64,000 bases of DNA. Origin: Citreimonas salinaria (GTDB lineage: Bacteria; Pseudomonadota; Alphaproteobacteria; Rhodobacterales; Rhodobacteraceae). Shown here one piece after another: positions 8,892 through 17,783 of the stretch; the first letter of the stretch is position 1, and the number at the start of each line of letters is the position of its first letter. Location: contig NZ_FNPF01000002.1 of the NCBI RefSeq assembly GCF_900107235.1, positions 124,001 through 188,000 of the forward strand, in the 5' to 3' direction. The position numbers were made by a program, and so were the translations under genes. The notes beneath the pieces are model-generated. The model searched no databases and was not told where the DNA came from. It saw only the letters and a list, made by a program, of their open reading frames with translations.

Positions 8892-10157
8892 ATGGAAAAG
8901 CGGCGCGTCGTGGTGACCGGTCTGGGGCTCGTCACGCCCCTGGCCTGCGGGGTCGAGGAAAGCTGGAGCCGCATCCTGGACGGCAAGTCCGGGGCCGGCA
9001 CCATCACCAAGTTCGACGCCGGCCACCTGGCCACCACCTATGCCTGCGAAGTCCCCTACGGCGACGGGTCGGACGGCACGTTCAACCCCGAGGACTGGAT
9101 GGACAAGAAGGAGCGGCGCAAGGTCGACGAGTTCATCCTGTTCGGCATCGCCGCCGCCGAGCAGGCCGTCCGCGACGCGGGCTGGAAGCCCGAGGACGAG
9201 GAATCCCGCGAGCGCACCGGCGTCATGCTGGGCTCGGGCATCGGCGGGCTGAACTCGATCGCCGAGACCGCGCTGCTGATCCGCGATAAGGGCCCGCGCC
9301 GCGTGTCGCCGTTCTTCATCCCCGGTGCGCTGATCAACCTGATCTCGGGCAACGTGTCGATCCGCTACGGCTTCAAGGGCCCGAACCACTCGGTCGTGAC
9401 CGCGTGTTCCACCGGCGCGCATGCCATCGGCGACGCGGCGCGGCTGATCAAGTACGGCGACGCCGACGTGATGATCGCCGGTGGCGCCGAGGCCGCGATC
9501 TCCGAGATCGGCATCGCGGGTTTCAACGCCTGCAAGGCGCTGTCGACCAAGCGCGGCGACGATCCGAAGGCCGCCAGCCGGCCTTACGATGCCGACCGCG
9601 ACGGTTTTGTCATGGGCGAGGGCGCGGGTGTCCTCGTACTGGAGGAATACGAGCACGCCAGGGCCCGCGGCGCGAAGATCTACGCCGAGGTTTGCGGCTA
9701 CGGCCTGTCGGGCGATGCCTACCACATCACCGCCCCGTCCGAAACCGGCGACGGTGCCGAGCGCGCCATGCGCGCGGCGCTGAAGGATGCCGGGCTTCAG
9801 CCCGCCGACATCGACTACATCAACGCGCACGGCACCTCGACCATGGCCGACACGATCGAACTGGCCGCGGTCGAGCGCCTGCTTGGCGACGCGGCCGCGA
9901 AGGCGACGATGTCGTCGACGAAGTCCGCGACGGGCCACCTGCTGGGCGCCGCCGGCGCGATTGAGGCGGTGTTCTCGATCCTCGCCATCCGCGACCAGGT
10001 TGCGCCGCCGACGATCAACCTCGACAACCCGGCCTGCGAGACGAAGCTCGATCTCGCGCCCAATGCCAAGCGCGAGCGCGAGGTGCGCTACGCGCTGTCC
10101 AACAGCTTCGGCTTCGGCGGAACCAATGCCAGCGTGATCTTCGGTCAGGCTAGCTGA
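8892..10157 (+). CDS. fabF: 3-oxoacyl-[ACP] synthase II (KAS II)
   Basis: 421-residue condensing enzyme that elongates acyl-ACP with malonyl-ACP in fatty-acid synthesis. The nucleophile is Cys172 (TACSTGAHA), with His313 (NAHGTS), Lys344 and His349 (KSATGHLLGAAG) completing the site. N-terminal RRVVVTGLGLVTPL is typical. I chose the ATG at 8892 after an AGGGCAGAG stretch; it gives the family length and N-terminus. mltG begins 12 bases after the stop, the usual Rhodobacteraceae pairing. The acpP gene that often precedes fabF is not in this window. Confidence 0.97.
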   Translation: MEKRRVVVTGLGLVTPLACGVEESWSRILDGKSGAGTITKFDAGHLATTYACEVPYGDGSDGTFNPEDWMDKKERRKVDEFILFGIAAAEQAVRDAGWKPEDEESRERTGVMLGSGIGGLNSIAETALLIRDKGPRRVSPFFIPGALINLISGNVSIRYGFKGPNHSVVTACSTGAHAIGDAARLIKYGDADVMIAGGAEAAISEIGIAGFNACKALSTKRGDDPKAASRPYDADRDGFVMGEGAGVLVLEEYEHARARGAKIYAEVCGYGLSGDAYHITAPSETGDGAERAMRAALKDAGLQPADIDYINAHGTSTMADTIELAAVERLLGDAAAKATMSSTKSATGHLLGAAGAIEAVFSILAIRDQVAPPTINLDNPACETKLDLAPNAKREREVRYALSNSFGFGGTNASVIFGQAS

Positions 10158-10169
10158 AAGGCTTAAGTC

Positions 10170-11324
10170 ATGTGGCGGCACATCGCGTCCAACGCGCTGA
10201 CATTCCTTGTCGTCGCGGTCTTCCTGGCCGGCGGCGCGCTGATCTGGGCGCAGAACCAGTATTCCGGCCCCGGTCCCCTGGCCGAGGCGATCTGCCTCGA
10301 AGTGCCGCGCGGCACCAACATCGCCCGCGTGTCGCGCGACCTGGGCGAGCAGGGGGCGGTCAGCCACCCGGTGCTGCTGCGCCTGGGCGCCGACTACGCC
10401 GACAAGACCGACCAGCTCAAGGCCGGCAGCTACCTGGTGCCCGAAGGCGCCTCGATGCGCGAGATCGTCGACATCGTCACCCGTGGCGGTGCGTCGACCT
10501 GCGGGACCGAGGTGATCTACCGCATCGGCGTGGCCAATGCCTCGGTCGTGGTGCGTGAACTTGACCCCGCCACCGGCCGTTACGAAGAGCGCGCCAGCTT
10601 CGACCCCGCAGGCGAGGAGACGCCCGAGGTCTATGCCGAAGTCAAGCAGCAGGCCGATACGCGCTTCCGCGTGGCGCTGGCCGAGGGCGTGACAAGCTGG
10701 CAGGTGGTCCAGGAGCTTGGCCAGCTCGACGTGCTGACCGGCGAGGTCGAGGTGCCCGCCGAGGGCACGCTCGCCCCCGACAGCTACGAGATCTCTCCCG
10801 GCGCCGAACGTGCCGAACTGATCGGCCGCATGCAGGCCGCACAGCAGGCGATCCTGGCCGAGGCCTGGGCCAACCGCGCCGACGACCTGCCCATCGACAC
10901 GCCCGAAGAGGCGATGATCCTCGCCTCGATCATCGAGAAGGAAACCGCGGTCCCCGAGGAGCGCCAGCGCGTCGCCAGCGTCTTCGTCAACCGCCTCGAA
11001 CAGGGCGTGCGGCTGCAGACGGACCCCACGGTGATCTACGGCGTGACCGACGGGAAGGGCGTGCTGGGCCGCGGCCTGCGCCGGTCGGAACTCGACCGCG
11101 AGACGCCCTACAACACCTACCGCATCGACGGCTTGCCGCCGACGCCGATCGCCAATCCCGGCCGCGCCTCGATCGAGGCGGCGGTGAACCCGGCCGATAC
11201 CGACGAGCTCTATTTCGTGGCGCGCAGCCTCGATCCCGCCGACGGGCATGTCTTCGCCGAAACGCTGGCCGAGCATAACGAGAACGTCGCGGCCTACCGC
11301 CGGCTGGAACGCGCCTCGCAATAG
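10170..11324 (+). CDS. mltG: Endolytic murein transglycosylase MltG
   Basis: 384-residue inner-membrane lytic transglycosylase that cuts nascent glycan strands and sets their length. One N-terminal transmembrane segment covers about residues 8-28. The YceG domain fills the rest, with the catalytic Glu at about residue 256 in ASIIEKETA, followed by the conserved VFVNRL, LQTDPTVIYG, and YNTYRIDGLPPTPIANPG segments. It is 12 bases downstream of fabF and likely co-transcribed. Confidence 0.95.
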   Translation: MWRHIASNALTFLVVAVFLAGGALIWAQNQYSGPGPLAEAICLEVPRGTNIARVSRDLGEQGAVSHPVLLRLGADYADKTDQLKAGSYLVPEGASMREIVDIVTRGGASTCGTEVIYRIGVANASVVVRELDPATGRYEERASFDPAGEETPEVYAEVKQQADTRFRVALAEGVTSWQVVQELGQLDVLTGEVEVPAEGTLAPDSYEISPGAERAELIGRMQAAQQAILAEAWANRADDLPIDTPEEAMILASIIEKETAVPEERQRVASVFVNRLEQGVRLQTDPTVIYGVTDGKGVLGRGLRRSELDRETPYNTYRIDGLPPTPIANPGRASIEAAVNPADTDELYFVARSLDPADGHVFAETLAEHNENVAAYRRLERASQ

Positions 11325-11443
11325 GCGCGCGCCGGTCCGCCCGGCGGGGCGGGGCAGGGCCGCGCGACGAAGCGCGCCGGGCGGTTCCCTCCGGCCGGCG
11401 AACTTGCTAAGCCCGCCGCGACCGCCGCGAAGGACTGGCCCGC

Positions 11444-12880
11444 ATGAACAAGCCCACGACGACTATCCAGCTGACGAACTCCCGCACCCGCCGAAAGGAG
11501 GTCTTCGCCCCGATCGACCCCGACCATGTGCGGATGTATGTCTGCGGCCCCACGGTCTACGACCGCGCGCATCTGGGCAACGCGCGCCCGGCGATCGTCT
11601 TCGACGTGCTGGCGCGACTGCTGCGCCACGTCTACGGCGACGACCACGTCACCTACGTGCGCAACTTCACCGACGTCGACGACAAGATCAACGCCCGCGC
11701 CGCCGAGACCGGCCGCGACATCGCCGAGATCACCGCCGAGACCACGCAATGGTATCTCGACGACATGGCCGCCATCGGCGTGGCACAACCCTTCATCCGC
11801 GGCCGTGCCACCCCCGAGGCGATGCCCCGCGCCACCGGCTACATCGACCAGATGATCGCCATGATCGAGGTGCTGATCGTCCGCGGTCACGCCTACGAGG
11901 CCGAGGGCCACGTGCTCTTCGCCGTCGACAGCTGGCGCGACGCCTATGGCAGGCTCTCGGGTCGCTCGGTCGACGACATGATCGCCGGCGCGCGGGTCGA
12001 GGTCGCGCCCTACAAGCGCAACCCGATGGATTTCGTGCTGTGGAAGCCGTCGGACGAAGGCACGCCGGGCTGGGACTCGCCTTGGGGCCGCGGCCGCCCC
12101 GGCTGGCACATCGAGTGCTCGGCCATGGCCAAGGCGCTGCTGGGCGACACGTTCGACATCCACGGCGGCGGCAACGACCTGATGTTCCCGCACCACGAGA
12201 ACGAGATCGCCCAGAGCTGCTGCGCCAACGACACCGAGACGATGGCCAACGTCTGGCTGCACAACGAGATGCTGCAGGTCGAGGGCAAGAAGATGTCCAA
12301 GTCCCTGGGCAACTTCTTCACCGTCCGCGACCTGCTCGACCAGGGCGTGCCGGGCGAGGTGATCCGCTTCGTGATGCTGTCGACGCATTACCGCAAGCCG
12401 ATGGACTGGACGGTGGAGAAGAGCGTGGACGCCGAGGCCCGGCTGTTCGGGTTCATCGAACACATCGCGCAATACGGCGACATCGACGCCGCCATGGCCT
12501 TGCCGCCCGAGCAGGCCATCGTCGACGCGCTGAGTGACGATCTGAACACGCACGCGGCGCTCGAATGCCTTGGGAAGATGAACGGCGCAGCGGACGCCGA
12601 CAATCTGGCGCGCAACCTGGTGTTCCTGGGGCTTTTCGACGGGCAGACCCTGCGCGGCAAGGTGGAAGGCTACCGTTCCGCCGTCGAGCTTCTATCGGAT
12701 CTGGCCGATCGCCTGCAGGCTCTGCGCGAGGCGGCGATCCAGTCGAAGGATTTCTCGGAGGTCGACCGCCTGAAGCAGGACCTTGCCGCCGCAAATGTGA
12801 GTGTGCGGATGAGCAAGGAAGGCGTGACCCTGCGCCCCGAGATCGGCTTCGACCCAATCGGCCTCGAGGCCCTGCGATGA
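11444..12880 (+). CDS. cysS: Cysteinyl-tRNA synthetase
   Basis: 478-residue class I aminoacyl-tRNA synthetase that charges tRNA-Cys. The HIGH-type motif is HLGN (residues 43-46), with the zinc Cys34 in YVCGPT. KMSKS is at residues 283-287. The cysteine-site segment WHIECSAM and the zinc motif HHENEIAQS are also visible. The length is normal. The ATG at 11444 follows GAAGGA. The next gene begins three bases after the stop, so they are probably co-transcribed. Confidence 0.98.
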   Translation: MNKPTTTIQLTNSRTRRKEVFAPIDPDHVRMYVCGPTVYDRAHLGNARPAIVFDVLARLLRHVYGDDHVTYVRNFTDVDDKINARAAETGRDIAEITAETTQWYLDDMAAIGVAQPFIRGRATPEAMPRATGYIDQMIAMIEVLIVRGHAYEAEGHVLFAVDSWRDAYGRLSGRSVDDMIAGARVEVAPYKRNPMDFVLWKPSDEGTPGWDSPWGRGRPGWHIECSAMAKALLGDTFDIHGGGNDLMFPHHENEIAQSCCANDTETMANVWLHNEMLQVEGKKMSKSLGNFFTVRDLLDQGVPGEVIRFVMLSTHYRKPMDWTVEKSVDAEARLFGFIEHIAQYGDIDAAMALPPEQAIVDALSDDLNTHAALECLGKMNGAADADNLARNLVFLGLFDGQTLRGKVEGYRSAVELLSDLADRLQALREAAIQSKDFSEVDRLKQDLAAANVSVRMSKEGVTLRPEIGFDPIGLEALR

Positions 12881-12883
12881 CCG

Positions 12884-13687
12884 ATGCCAACCATGGCCCA
12901 TGATCCCGACCCCTTCGCCGATCCCGACCTCGTGGCCTGCGCCGGGCTGGTTGAGCGCGGCGACCCCGACCGCTTCGCCGCGACGATGGCCGCGCCGGTG
13001 CCGGTGCGCGCCGTGCTCTTCCCGCTCTATGCCTTCAACGTCGAGGTCACCCGCGCGCCCTGGGTGACGGCCGAGCCGATGATCGCCGAGATGCGCCTGC
13101 AATGGTGGCGTGACGTGCTGGACGAGATCGCCGAGGGGAAGGGCGTCCGCCGGCACGAGGTCGCCACACCCCTGTCGCGCGTGCTCGACCCCGAGGCGGC
13201 GCGCGCCCTCGACGGGCTGATCGAGGCGCGGCGCTGGGACATCTCTCCGCAGGCGCATGACGACGACGCGGCGCTGGACGCCTACCTGAACGCTACCGGC
13301 GGCACGCTGCTGCGCGTCGCGGCCCACGCCCTGGGCGACACCGACGGCCGCGCGGCGCAGGCGCTGGGGCGCGCGGCGGGGCTGGCCGCCTACCTGCGCG
13401 CGGTGCCCGAGCTGCAGGCCAAGAACCGCATCCCGCTGGTCGATGGCCGCCCCGAGGGCGTCGCGGCCCTGGCCCGCAAGGGCCTGCAATGGCTGGAGGA
13501 GGCGCGCGCCGCCCGCGCCGCGGTGCCGCGCGTCTCAAGGCCCGCGCTGACCGCCGGCTGGCTGGCCGGGCCGGTGCTGAAACGTGCCGCCGCCGAGCCC
13601 GCCCGCGTGGCCGAAGGCACCCTGCGCCCGGCCGAGGCGCGCGTGCGCGCGCGCCTTGCCTGGGTCGCCGCGACGGGACGCTTCTAG
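12884..13687 (+). CDS. Squalene/phytoene synthase-fold protein, probably non-catalytic
   Basis: 267-residue all-alpha protein with similarity to the squalene/phytoene synthase superfamily, e.g. PLYAFNVEVTRAPW, RLQWWRDVLDEI and ATGGTLLRVAAHALG. The Asp-rich DXXXD prenyl-diphosphate motifs expected of true synthases are not evident at the usual places, so it more resembles the NDUFAF6-like group linked to respiratory complex I assembly. No carotenoid genes are nearby. ATG 12884 or 12893 are both possible starts. Its 3' end overlaps the convergent MFS gene by four bases. Confidence 0.7.
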   Translation: MPTMAHDPDPFADPDLVACAGLVERGDPDRFAATMAAPVPVRAVLFPLYAFNVEVTRAPWVTAEPMIAEMRLQWWRDVLDEIAEGKGVRRHEVATPLSRVLDPEAARALDGLIEARRWDISPQAHDDDAALDAYLNATGGTLLRVAAHALGDTDGRAAQALGRAAGLAAYLRAVPELQAKNRIPLVDGRPEGVAALARKGLQWLEEARAARAAVPRVSRPALTAGWLAGPVLKRAAAEPARVAEGTLRPAEARVRARLAWVAATGRF

Positions 13688-14913
13688 GCCGACCGGTTCT
13701 GGGCCGTGCGTTCCTCGTCGCGCGGCCTCAGCACCAGCCAGATCAGCGAACCGCCTGCCAGCACCAGCAGCGGCAGCATCGCGAGGTTGACCGCGACCCA
13801 GCCCTGCTCGGCCGACCCGCCCGAGCAGTTCATCAACCCGCCCGACGCCAGCGAGGCCACCGTCACGCCGCCGAACACGATCAGGTCGTTCAGCCCCTGC
13901 ATCCGGCCTCGCTCGTGCGCCGCATGTGCGCCCGCCAGCATCGTGGTTGCGCCGATGAAGCCGAAGTTCCAGCCCAGCCCCAGCAGGATCAGCGCCACGA
14001 AGAAGTTCCCCAACTCGACACCCGACAGCGCCACGATACCCGCGGCCCCGAGGATGGCCATGCCAAGGCCCACGATCCGCTCGACCCCGAAGCGCGCGAT
14101 CAGGTGGCCGGTGAAGAAGCTGGGCGCGAACATCGCCAGCACGTGCGCGGTCACCACGTCGGCCGCGTCGCCCGTGTCGTAGCCGCAGCCCACCACCGCC
14201 AGCGGCGTCGAGGTCATCACCAGGTTCATCAGCGCGTAGGACACCATCGCGCAGATCACCGCGACCGCGATGCGCGGCGTGGCCAGCAATTCCCGCCGCG
14301 ACCGGCCCTTGGGCGCGTCATGCGCCGGGACGGGCGGCTTGGGGATGTCGAGGAAGATGAACAGCAGCGCGCCCACCAGGTTCACGCCGATCACCGCGGC
14401 ATAGGTGCCGAGGAACGGGATCACGTAGGCATCGGCCGTTAGCTTGACCAGTTGCGGCCCGATGATGGCCGAGGCAAGCCCGCCCGCCAGCACGTACGAA
14501 ATCGCCTTGGGCCGGAACGATTCGTCCGCGGTGTCGGCGGCGGCGAAGCGGTAGAAGCCCTGCGCGCTCATGTAGATGCCGGTCATGAAGCTGCCCAGCA
14601 GGAAGATCGGGAAGGACGCAAGGAACAGGCCCACCGCGCCCACGGCGCCGCCCGCCGCACCGCCCATCGCGCCGACGACGAAGCCCGCGCGGCGGCCGTA
14701 GCGCTGCATGAACCACGACAGCGGCGTCGCCGACAGCATCGAGCCCAGCACGATCAGCGAGATCGGCAGCGTGGCGAAGCAGATGTTGCTGGCCAGCGAT
14801 TGCCCGGCCAGCCCGCCGATGGTGAAGATCATCGGCATCTGCGCGCCCAGGAGGGCCTGCGCCGCCACCAGGACGACCACGTTGCGCTGCGCGCGGGGAA
14901 GGGAGTGTGTCAT
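13684..14913 (-). CDS. MFS transporter
   Basis: 409-residue polytopic inner-membrane protein with about twelve hydrophobic segments, of the major facilitator type. The loop after TM2 carries a degenerate MFS signature (MQRYGRRAGFVVG). The half-way cytoplasmic loop holds APKGRSRRELL. The substrate is unknown. I chose ATG 14913 (MTHSLPRAQRN) because the 16 residues of the longer reading frame from 14961 are Pro-rich and atypical. No clear ribosome site is visible for either. It is transcribed toward the cysS pair and overlaps the last gene tail to tail. Confidence 0.85.
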   Translation of the reverse strand: MTHSLPRAQRNVVVLVAAQALLGAQMPMIFTIGGLAGQSLASNICFATLPISLIVLGSMLSATPLSWFMQRYGRRAGFVVGAMGGAAGGAVGAVGLFLASFPIFLLGSFMTGIYMSAQGFYRFAAADTADESFRPKAISYVLAGGLASAIIGPQLVKLTADAYVIPFLGTYAAVIGVNLVGALLFIFLDIPKPPVPAHDAPKGRSRRELLATPRIAVAVICAMVSYALMNLVMTSTPLAVVGCGYDTGDAADVVTAHVLAMFAPSFFTGHLIARFGVERIVGLGMAILGAAGIVALSGVELGNFFVALILLGLGWNFGFIGATTMLAGAHAAHERGRMQGLNDLIVFGGVTVASLASGGLMNCSGGSAEQGWVAVNLAMLPLLVLAGGSLIWLVLRPRDEERTAQNRSA

Positions 14914-15036
14914 GGCGAAATTGCTAGGGGGCGGGACGGGGCAGGGCAAGAGTGAAAGCACCCGCGCCTGACCGGGTGGGCCGCTTGTGGTTTCACCTGC
15001 CGCGCGGCCGCTCTAGGGTGGCGGGCGGAGGCACAC

Positions 15037-15684
15037 ATGACCCACCCGATCCCGCTGACTGAACGGCTGATTCAGACCGACGCCTGCATCGCCGAGGGCT
15101 GCGCGTGGCTGGCGCGGGCCGAGCCGCGCTTTGCCCGCGCGCTGGAACTGACCGGCACGGTCCCGCTGCGGCGACGGCCCGAGGGGTTCGACCAGCTTCT
15201 GCAGGCGATCGTGTCGCAGCAGGTCTCGGTCGCGTCGGCGCGCGCGATCTGGGGTCGGCTCCAGACCGCGGGCATGACCACGCCCGAGGCAATCCTTGCC
15301 ACCGACATCGAGAGCCTGCGCGCGCTCGGCCTGTCGCGGCAGAAGGCGACCTACGCCCATGCGCTGGCCGGCGCCGGCATCGACTTCGACGCGCTGCGCC
15401 ATGTGCCGACCGAGGACGTGGTCAAGACCCTGACGGCTGTGAAGGGCATCGGCGTCTGGACGGCCGAGATCTACGCCATGTTCTCCCTGGGCCGCGCCGA
15501 CGTCTTCGCCCCCGGCGACCTCGCGCTCCAGGAAGGCGCGCGCCTCCTGTTCGGCCTCGACGAACGCCCGAAGGAACGGGCGTTCCGCGCGATGGCCGAA
15601 CCGTGGCGCCCTTGGCGGGCGGTTGCGGCGCGCGCGCTGTGGGCCTACTACCACGTGGCCAAGCAAAGGGAGGGCATCGTGTGA
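15037..15684 (+). CDS. alkA: DNA-3-methyladenine glycosylase II
   Basis: 215-residue HhH-GPD base-excision repair enzyme that removes alkylated purines. The helix-hairpin-helix with VKGIGVWTAE spans about residues 135-145, followed by the catalytic Asp161 in PGDLALQ. It has no N-terminal Ada domain and no Fe-S cysteine cluster, so it is the AlkA type. It overlaps the next gene by four bases (GTGA), indicating translational coupling. Confidence 0.93.
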   Translation: MTHPIPLTERLIQTDACIAEGCAWLARAEPRFARALELTGTVPLRRRPEGFDQLLQAIVSQQVSVASARAIWGRLQTAGMTTPEAILATDIESLRALGLSRQKATYAHALAGAGIDFDALRHVPTEDVVKTLTAVKGIGVWTAEIYAMFSLGRADVFAPGDLALQEGARLLFGLDERPKERAFRAMAEPWRPWRAVAARALWAYYHVAKQREGIV

Positions 15685-16346
15685 CCCGCGTTCTGCAAAC
15701 CGGCCGGAAGGAACCCGCCTCGGGCGAGATGCGCTCCTGCGTGGTGTTCCTGCACGGCTATGGCGCGAACGGCGCCGACCTGCTGGGCCTCGCCGATCCG
15801 CTGGCCGAACACCTGCCCGACACTCTGTTCGTCGCCCCCGACGCGCCCGAGACCTGCGCCGGCTCGCCCATGGGCTTTCAGTGGTTCCCGATCCCGTGGA
15901 TCGACGGCTCGTCCGAGGAAGAAGCGATGGACGGCATGGCCCGCGCGGTCGCCGACCTTGACGCCTTCCTCGACGCGTTGATGGTGGACGAGGACCTGAT
16001 GCCCGAGCAGGTGGCGCTGGTGGGCTTCTCGCAGGGCACGATGATGGCCCTGCACGTCGCCCCCCGCCGCGAGGACAGCCTTGCCGGGATCGTCGGCTTC
16101 TCGGGCCGGTTGCTGGCGCCCGAACTGCTGACCGACGAGGTGGTCAGCCGGCCCCCGGTGCTGCTGGTCCACGGTGACCAGGACGACGTGGTCCCGCCGC
16201 AATCGCTGCCCGAGGCCGCCGAGGCGCTGCAGAAGGCCGGCTGGCGCGAGGTCTACGCCCACGTCATGAAGGGCACCGCCCACGGCATCGCGCCGGACGG
16301 GCTGTCGGTCGCGCTGGCCTTCCTGCGCGACAAGTGCGGGTTCTGA
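15681..16346 (+). CDS. Phospholipase/carboxylesterase family alpha/beta hydrolase
   Basis: 221-residue serine hydrolase of the Abhydrolase_2 group. LHGYGANGADL gives the oxyanion region. The nucleophile is Ser117 in GFSQG, with Asp168 (HGDQDDVVP) and His201 (GTAHGI) as the other triad members. It starts with GTG at 15681, which shares bases with the alkA stop (GTGA). The likely substrate is a small ester or lysophospholipid; nothing in the sequence links it to DNA repair. Confidence 0.92.
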   Translation: MTRVLQTGRKEPASGEMRSCVVFLHGYGANGADLLGLADPLAEHLPDTLFVAPDAPETCAGSPMGFQWFPIPWIDGSSEEEAMDGMARAVADLDAFLDALMVDEDLMPEQVALVGFSQGTMMALHVAPRREDSLAGIVGFSGRLLAPELLTDEVVSRPPVLLVHGDQDDVVPPQSLPEAAEALQKAGWREVYAHVMKGTAHGIAPDGLSVALAFLRDKCGF

Positions 16347-16542
16347 CGGCCGCGCCCTCGCAGGCCCGCGGACCCGCGGGCCGTCATGCCCCTGTCACAC
16401 CCATTGGCTATCCCGGCTGCGGACACTCCATCTAGCGGGACTTGCCAGGTTCCTCCCGCGAGATATAGTGATCCATGCTGGGGCGGGGTGTCCCGCTCTG
16501 GTGCTTGAGACACAGCAGACGGGGCGGAGGCCGAGTCGCGGC

Positions 16543-17127
16543 ATGGAGCGTGATTTCAGAACCACTTTCACCCGGGCCGCGGGGGCGCTGAAACATCATC
16601 CCGCGCTCGTGCTCAACGCGGATTACCGGCCGCTGTCCTACTACCCGCTGTCGCTGTGGCCCTGGCAGGAGGCGGTCAAGGCGGCCTTCCTCGACCGCGT
16701 CGACATCGTCGCCGAATACGACGAGGTGGTGCGAAGCCCCACCATGACGCTGCGAATACCCAGCGTCGTCGTGCTGAAAGATTACGTCCAACCCAGGAAG
16801 CGCGTGGCCTTCACGCGCTTCAATCTTTTTCTGAGGGACGAATTCCACTGCCAGTATTGCGGCGCCCGGACCGAGCTGACCTTCGACCACGTCGTGCCGC
16901 GCGCCAGCGGCGGCCGCACCAGCTGGGAGAACGTCGTCGCCGCCTGCGCCCCGTGCAACCTGCGCAAGGGCTCGAAGAGCCTCGCGCGCGCGGGCATGTC
17001 GCTGCGCAAGCCGCCGCGCCGCCCCGGCGCGCAGGAACTGCTGAATCTCGGGCGCAAGTTCCCGCCCAACCACCTGCATGAAAGCTGGATGGACTTCCTC
17101 TACTGGGACGCCGAACTGCAGGAGTGA
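16543..17127 (+). CDS. HNH endonuclease family protein
   Basis: 194-residue protein with a C-terminal HNH nuclease domain. Zinc-type pairs CQYC (Cys103/Cys106) and CAPCN flank the ββα-metal core FDHVVPRASGG...SWENVV. The N-terminal half (VLNADYRPLSYYPLSLWPW) is typical of a chromosomal group widely conserved in Rhodobacteraceae, not of restriction systems. I prefer the ATG at 16543 (MERDFRTTF); an in-frame ATG at 16468 would add 25 unconvincing residues. No methyltransferase or phage genes are near, so a restriction role is unlikely. Confidence 0.88.
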   Translation: MERDFRTTFTRAAGALKHHPALVLNADYRPLSYYPLSLWPWQEAVKAAFLDRVDIVAEYDEVVRSPTMTLRIPSVVVLKDYVQPRKRVAFTRFNLFLRDEFHCQYCGARTELTFDHVVPRASGGRTSWENVVAACAPCNLRKGSKSLARAGMSLRKPPRRPGAQELLNLGRKFPPNHLHESWMDFLYWDAELQE

Positions 17128-17168
17128 GGCCCACACCACCGGGCCTATGCCACGAAGCCTGTGCCACG

Positions 17169-17203
17169 AAAAAGGGCGCCGCGGAAACCCGGGCGCCCGT
17201 TTT
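17169..17203. terminator. Bidirectional intrinsic terminator
   Basis: A-tract (17169-17173), stem GGGCGCC (17174-17180), 11-base loop, GGCGCCC (17192-17198), then TTTT (17200-17203). The stem is perfect and has A/T tracts on both sides. It lies between the convergent HNH gene and the bactofilin gene and can serve both strands. Confidence 0.8.
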
Positions 17204-17222
17204 CATGCGTCTGGCGGGAAAC

Positions 17223-17783
17223 TCAGCCGTTGTTGCCGGCGGTCTCGGGCCGCTGCGCGTGCTTCTGCGCGGTGGCCTGCTGCGGCGTGGCGGCCTGCGG
17301 CGCGGCCTGGCCGGCGGCGGCCTGCGGGCGGGCCTTGTTGCCGTTCAGCGGATCGTCCTGGCGCTGCACCGAGCCTTCGAAATGCGCGCCGCTCTCGATC
17401 GCGATGGTCTTGTGGATGATGTCGCCCTCGACCCGCGCGGTGGCGGTCAGGCGGACCTTCAGGCCGCGAACGCGGCCCACGATGCGGCCGTTCACCACCA
17501 CGTCGTCGGCGATCACCTCGCCCTTGATCGTGGCGCTCTCGCCGATGGTCAGAAGATGCGCGCGGATGTCGCCCTCGATCGTGCCCTCGACCTGGATGTC
17601 GCCGGTGGTCTTGATGTTGCCGGTGATGTGCAGATCGCTCGACAGCACCGAGGCCGGCGGCTTGGCCTTGGGCGCGGCGGGCTTGTAATCCTGCGACGCC
17701 GGGCTGGGCGATGCCGGCGCGGCCTGCTTGGCGGACTCGTCGGACCGCGGACCGGGCTCGTTGATCTTGCTCTTAGAAAACAT
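17223..17783 (-). CDS. Bactofilin (polymer-forming cytoskeletal protein)
   Basis: 186-residue bactofilin. A central beta-helical domain (about residues 45-135) carries repeats such as HITGNIKTTGDIQVEGTIEG and VNGRIVGRVRGL. It is flanked by a Pro/Ala/Lys-rich N-terminal tail and a Gln/Ala-rich C-terminal tail. Bactofilins polymerise without nucleotide at the membrane and position cell-wall enzymes. It overlaps the M23 peptidase gene by 11 bases, the common bactofilin-endopeptidase pairing, which supports a joint role in wall remodelling. Confidence 0.93.
   Translation of the reverse strand: MFSKSKINEPGPRSDESAKQAAPASPSPASQDYKPAAPKAKPPASVLSSDLHITGNIKTTGDIQVEGTIEGDIRAHLLTIGESATIKGEVIADDVVVNGRIVGRVRGLKVRLTATARVEGDIIHKTIAIESGAHFEGSVQRQDDPLNGNKARPQAAAGQAAPQAATPQQATAQKHAQRPETAGNNG

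Noticed and set aside
8691-11321. Minus-strand open frame of about 870 codons opposite fabF and mltG
   Set aside because: Same GC shadow effect; fabF and mltG on the plus strand are certain.
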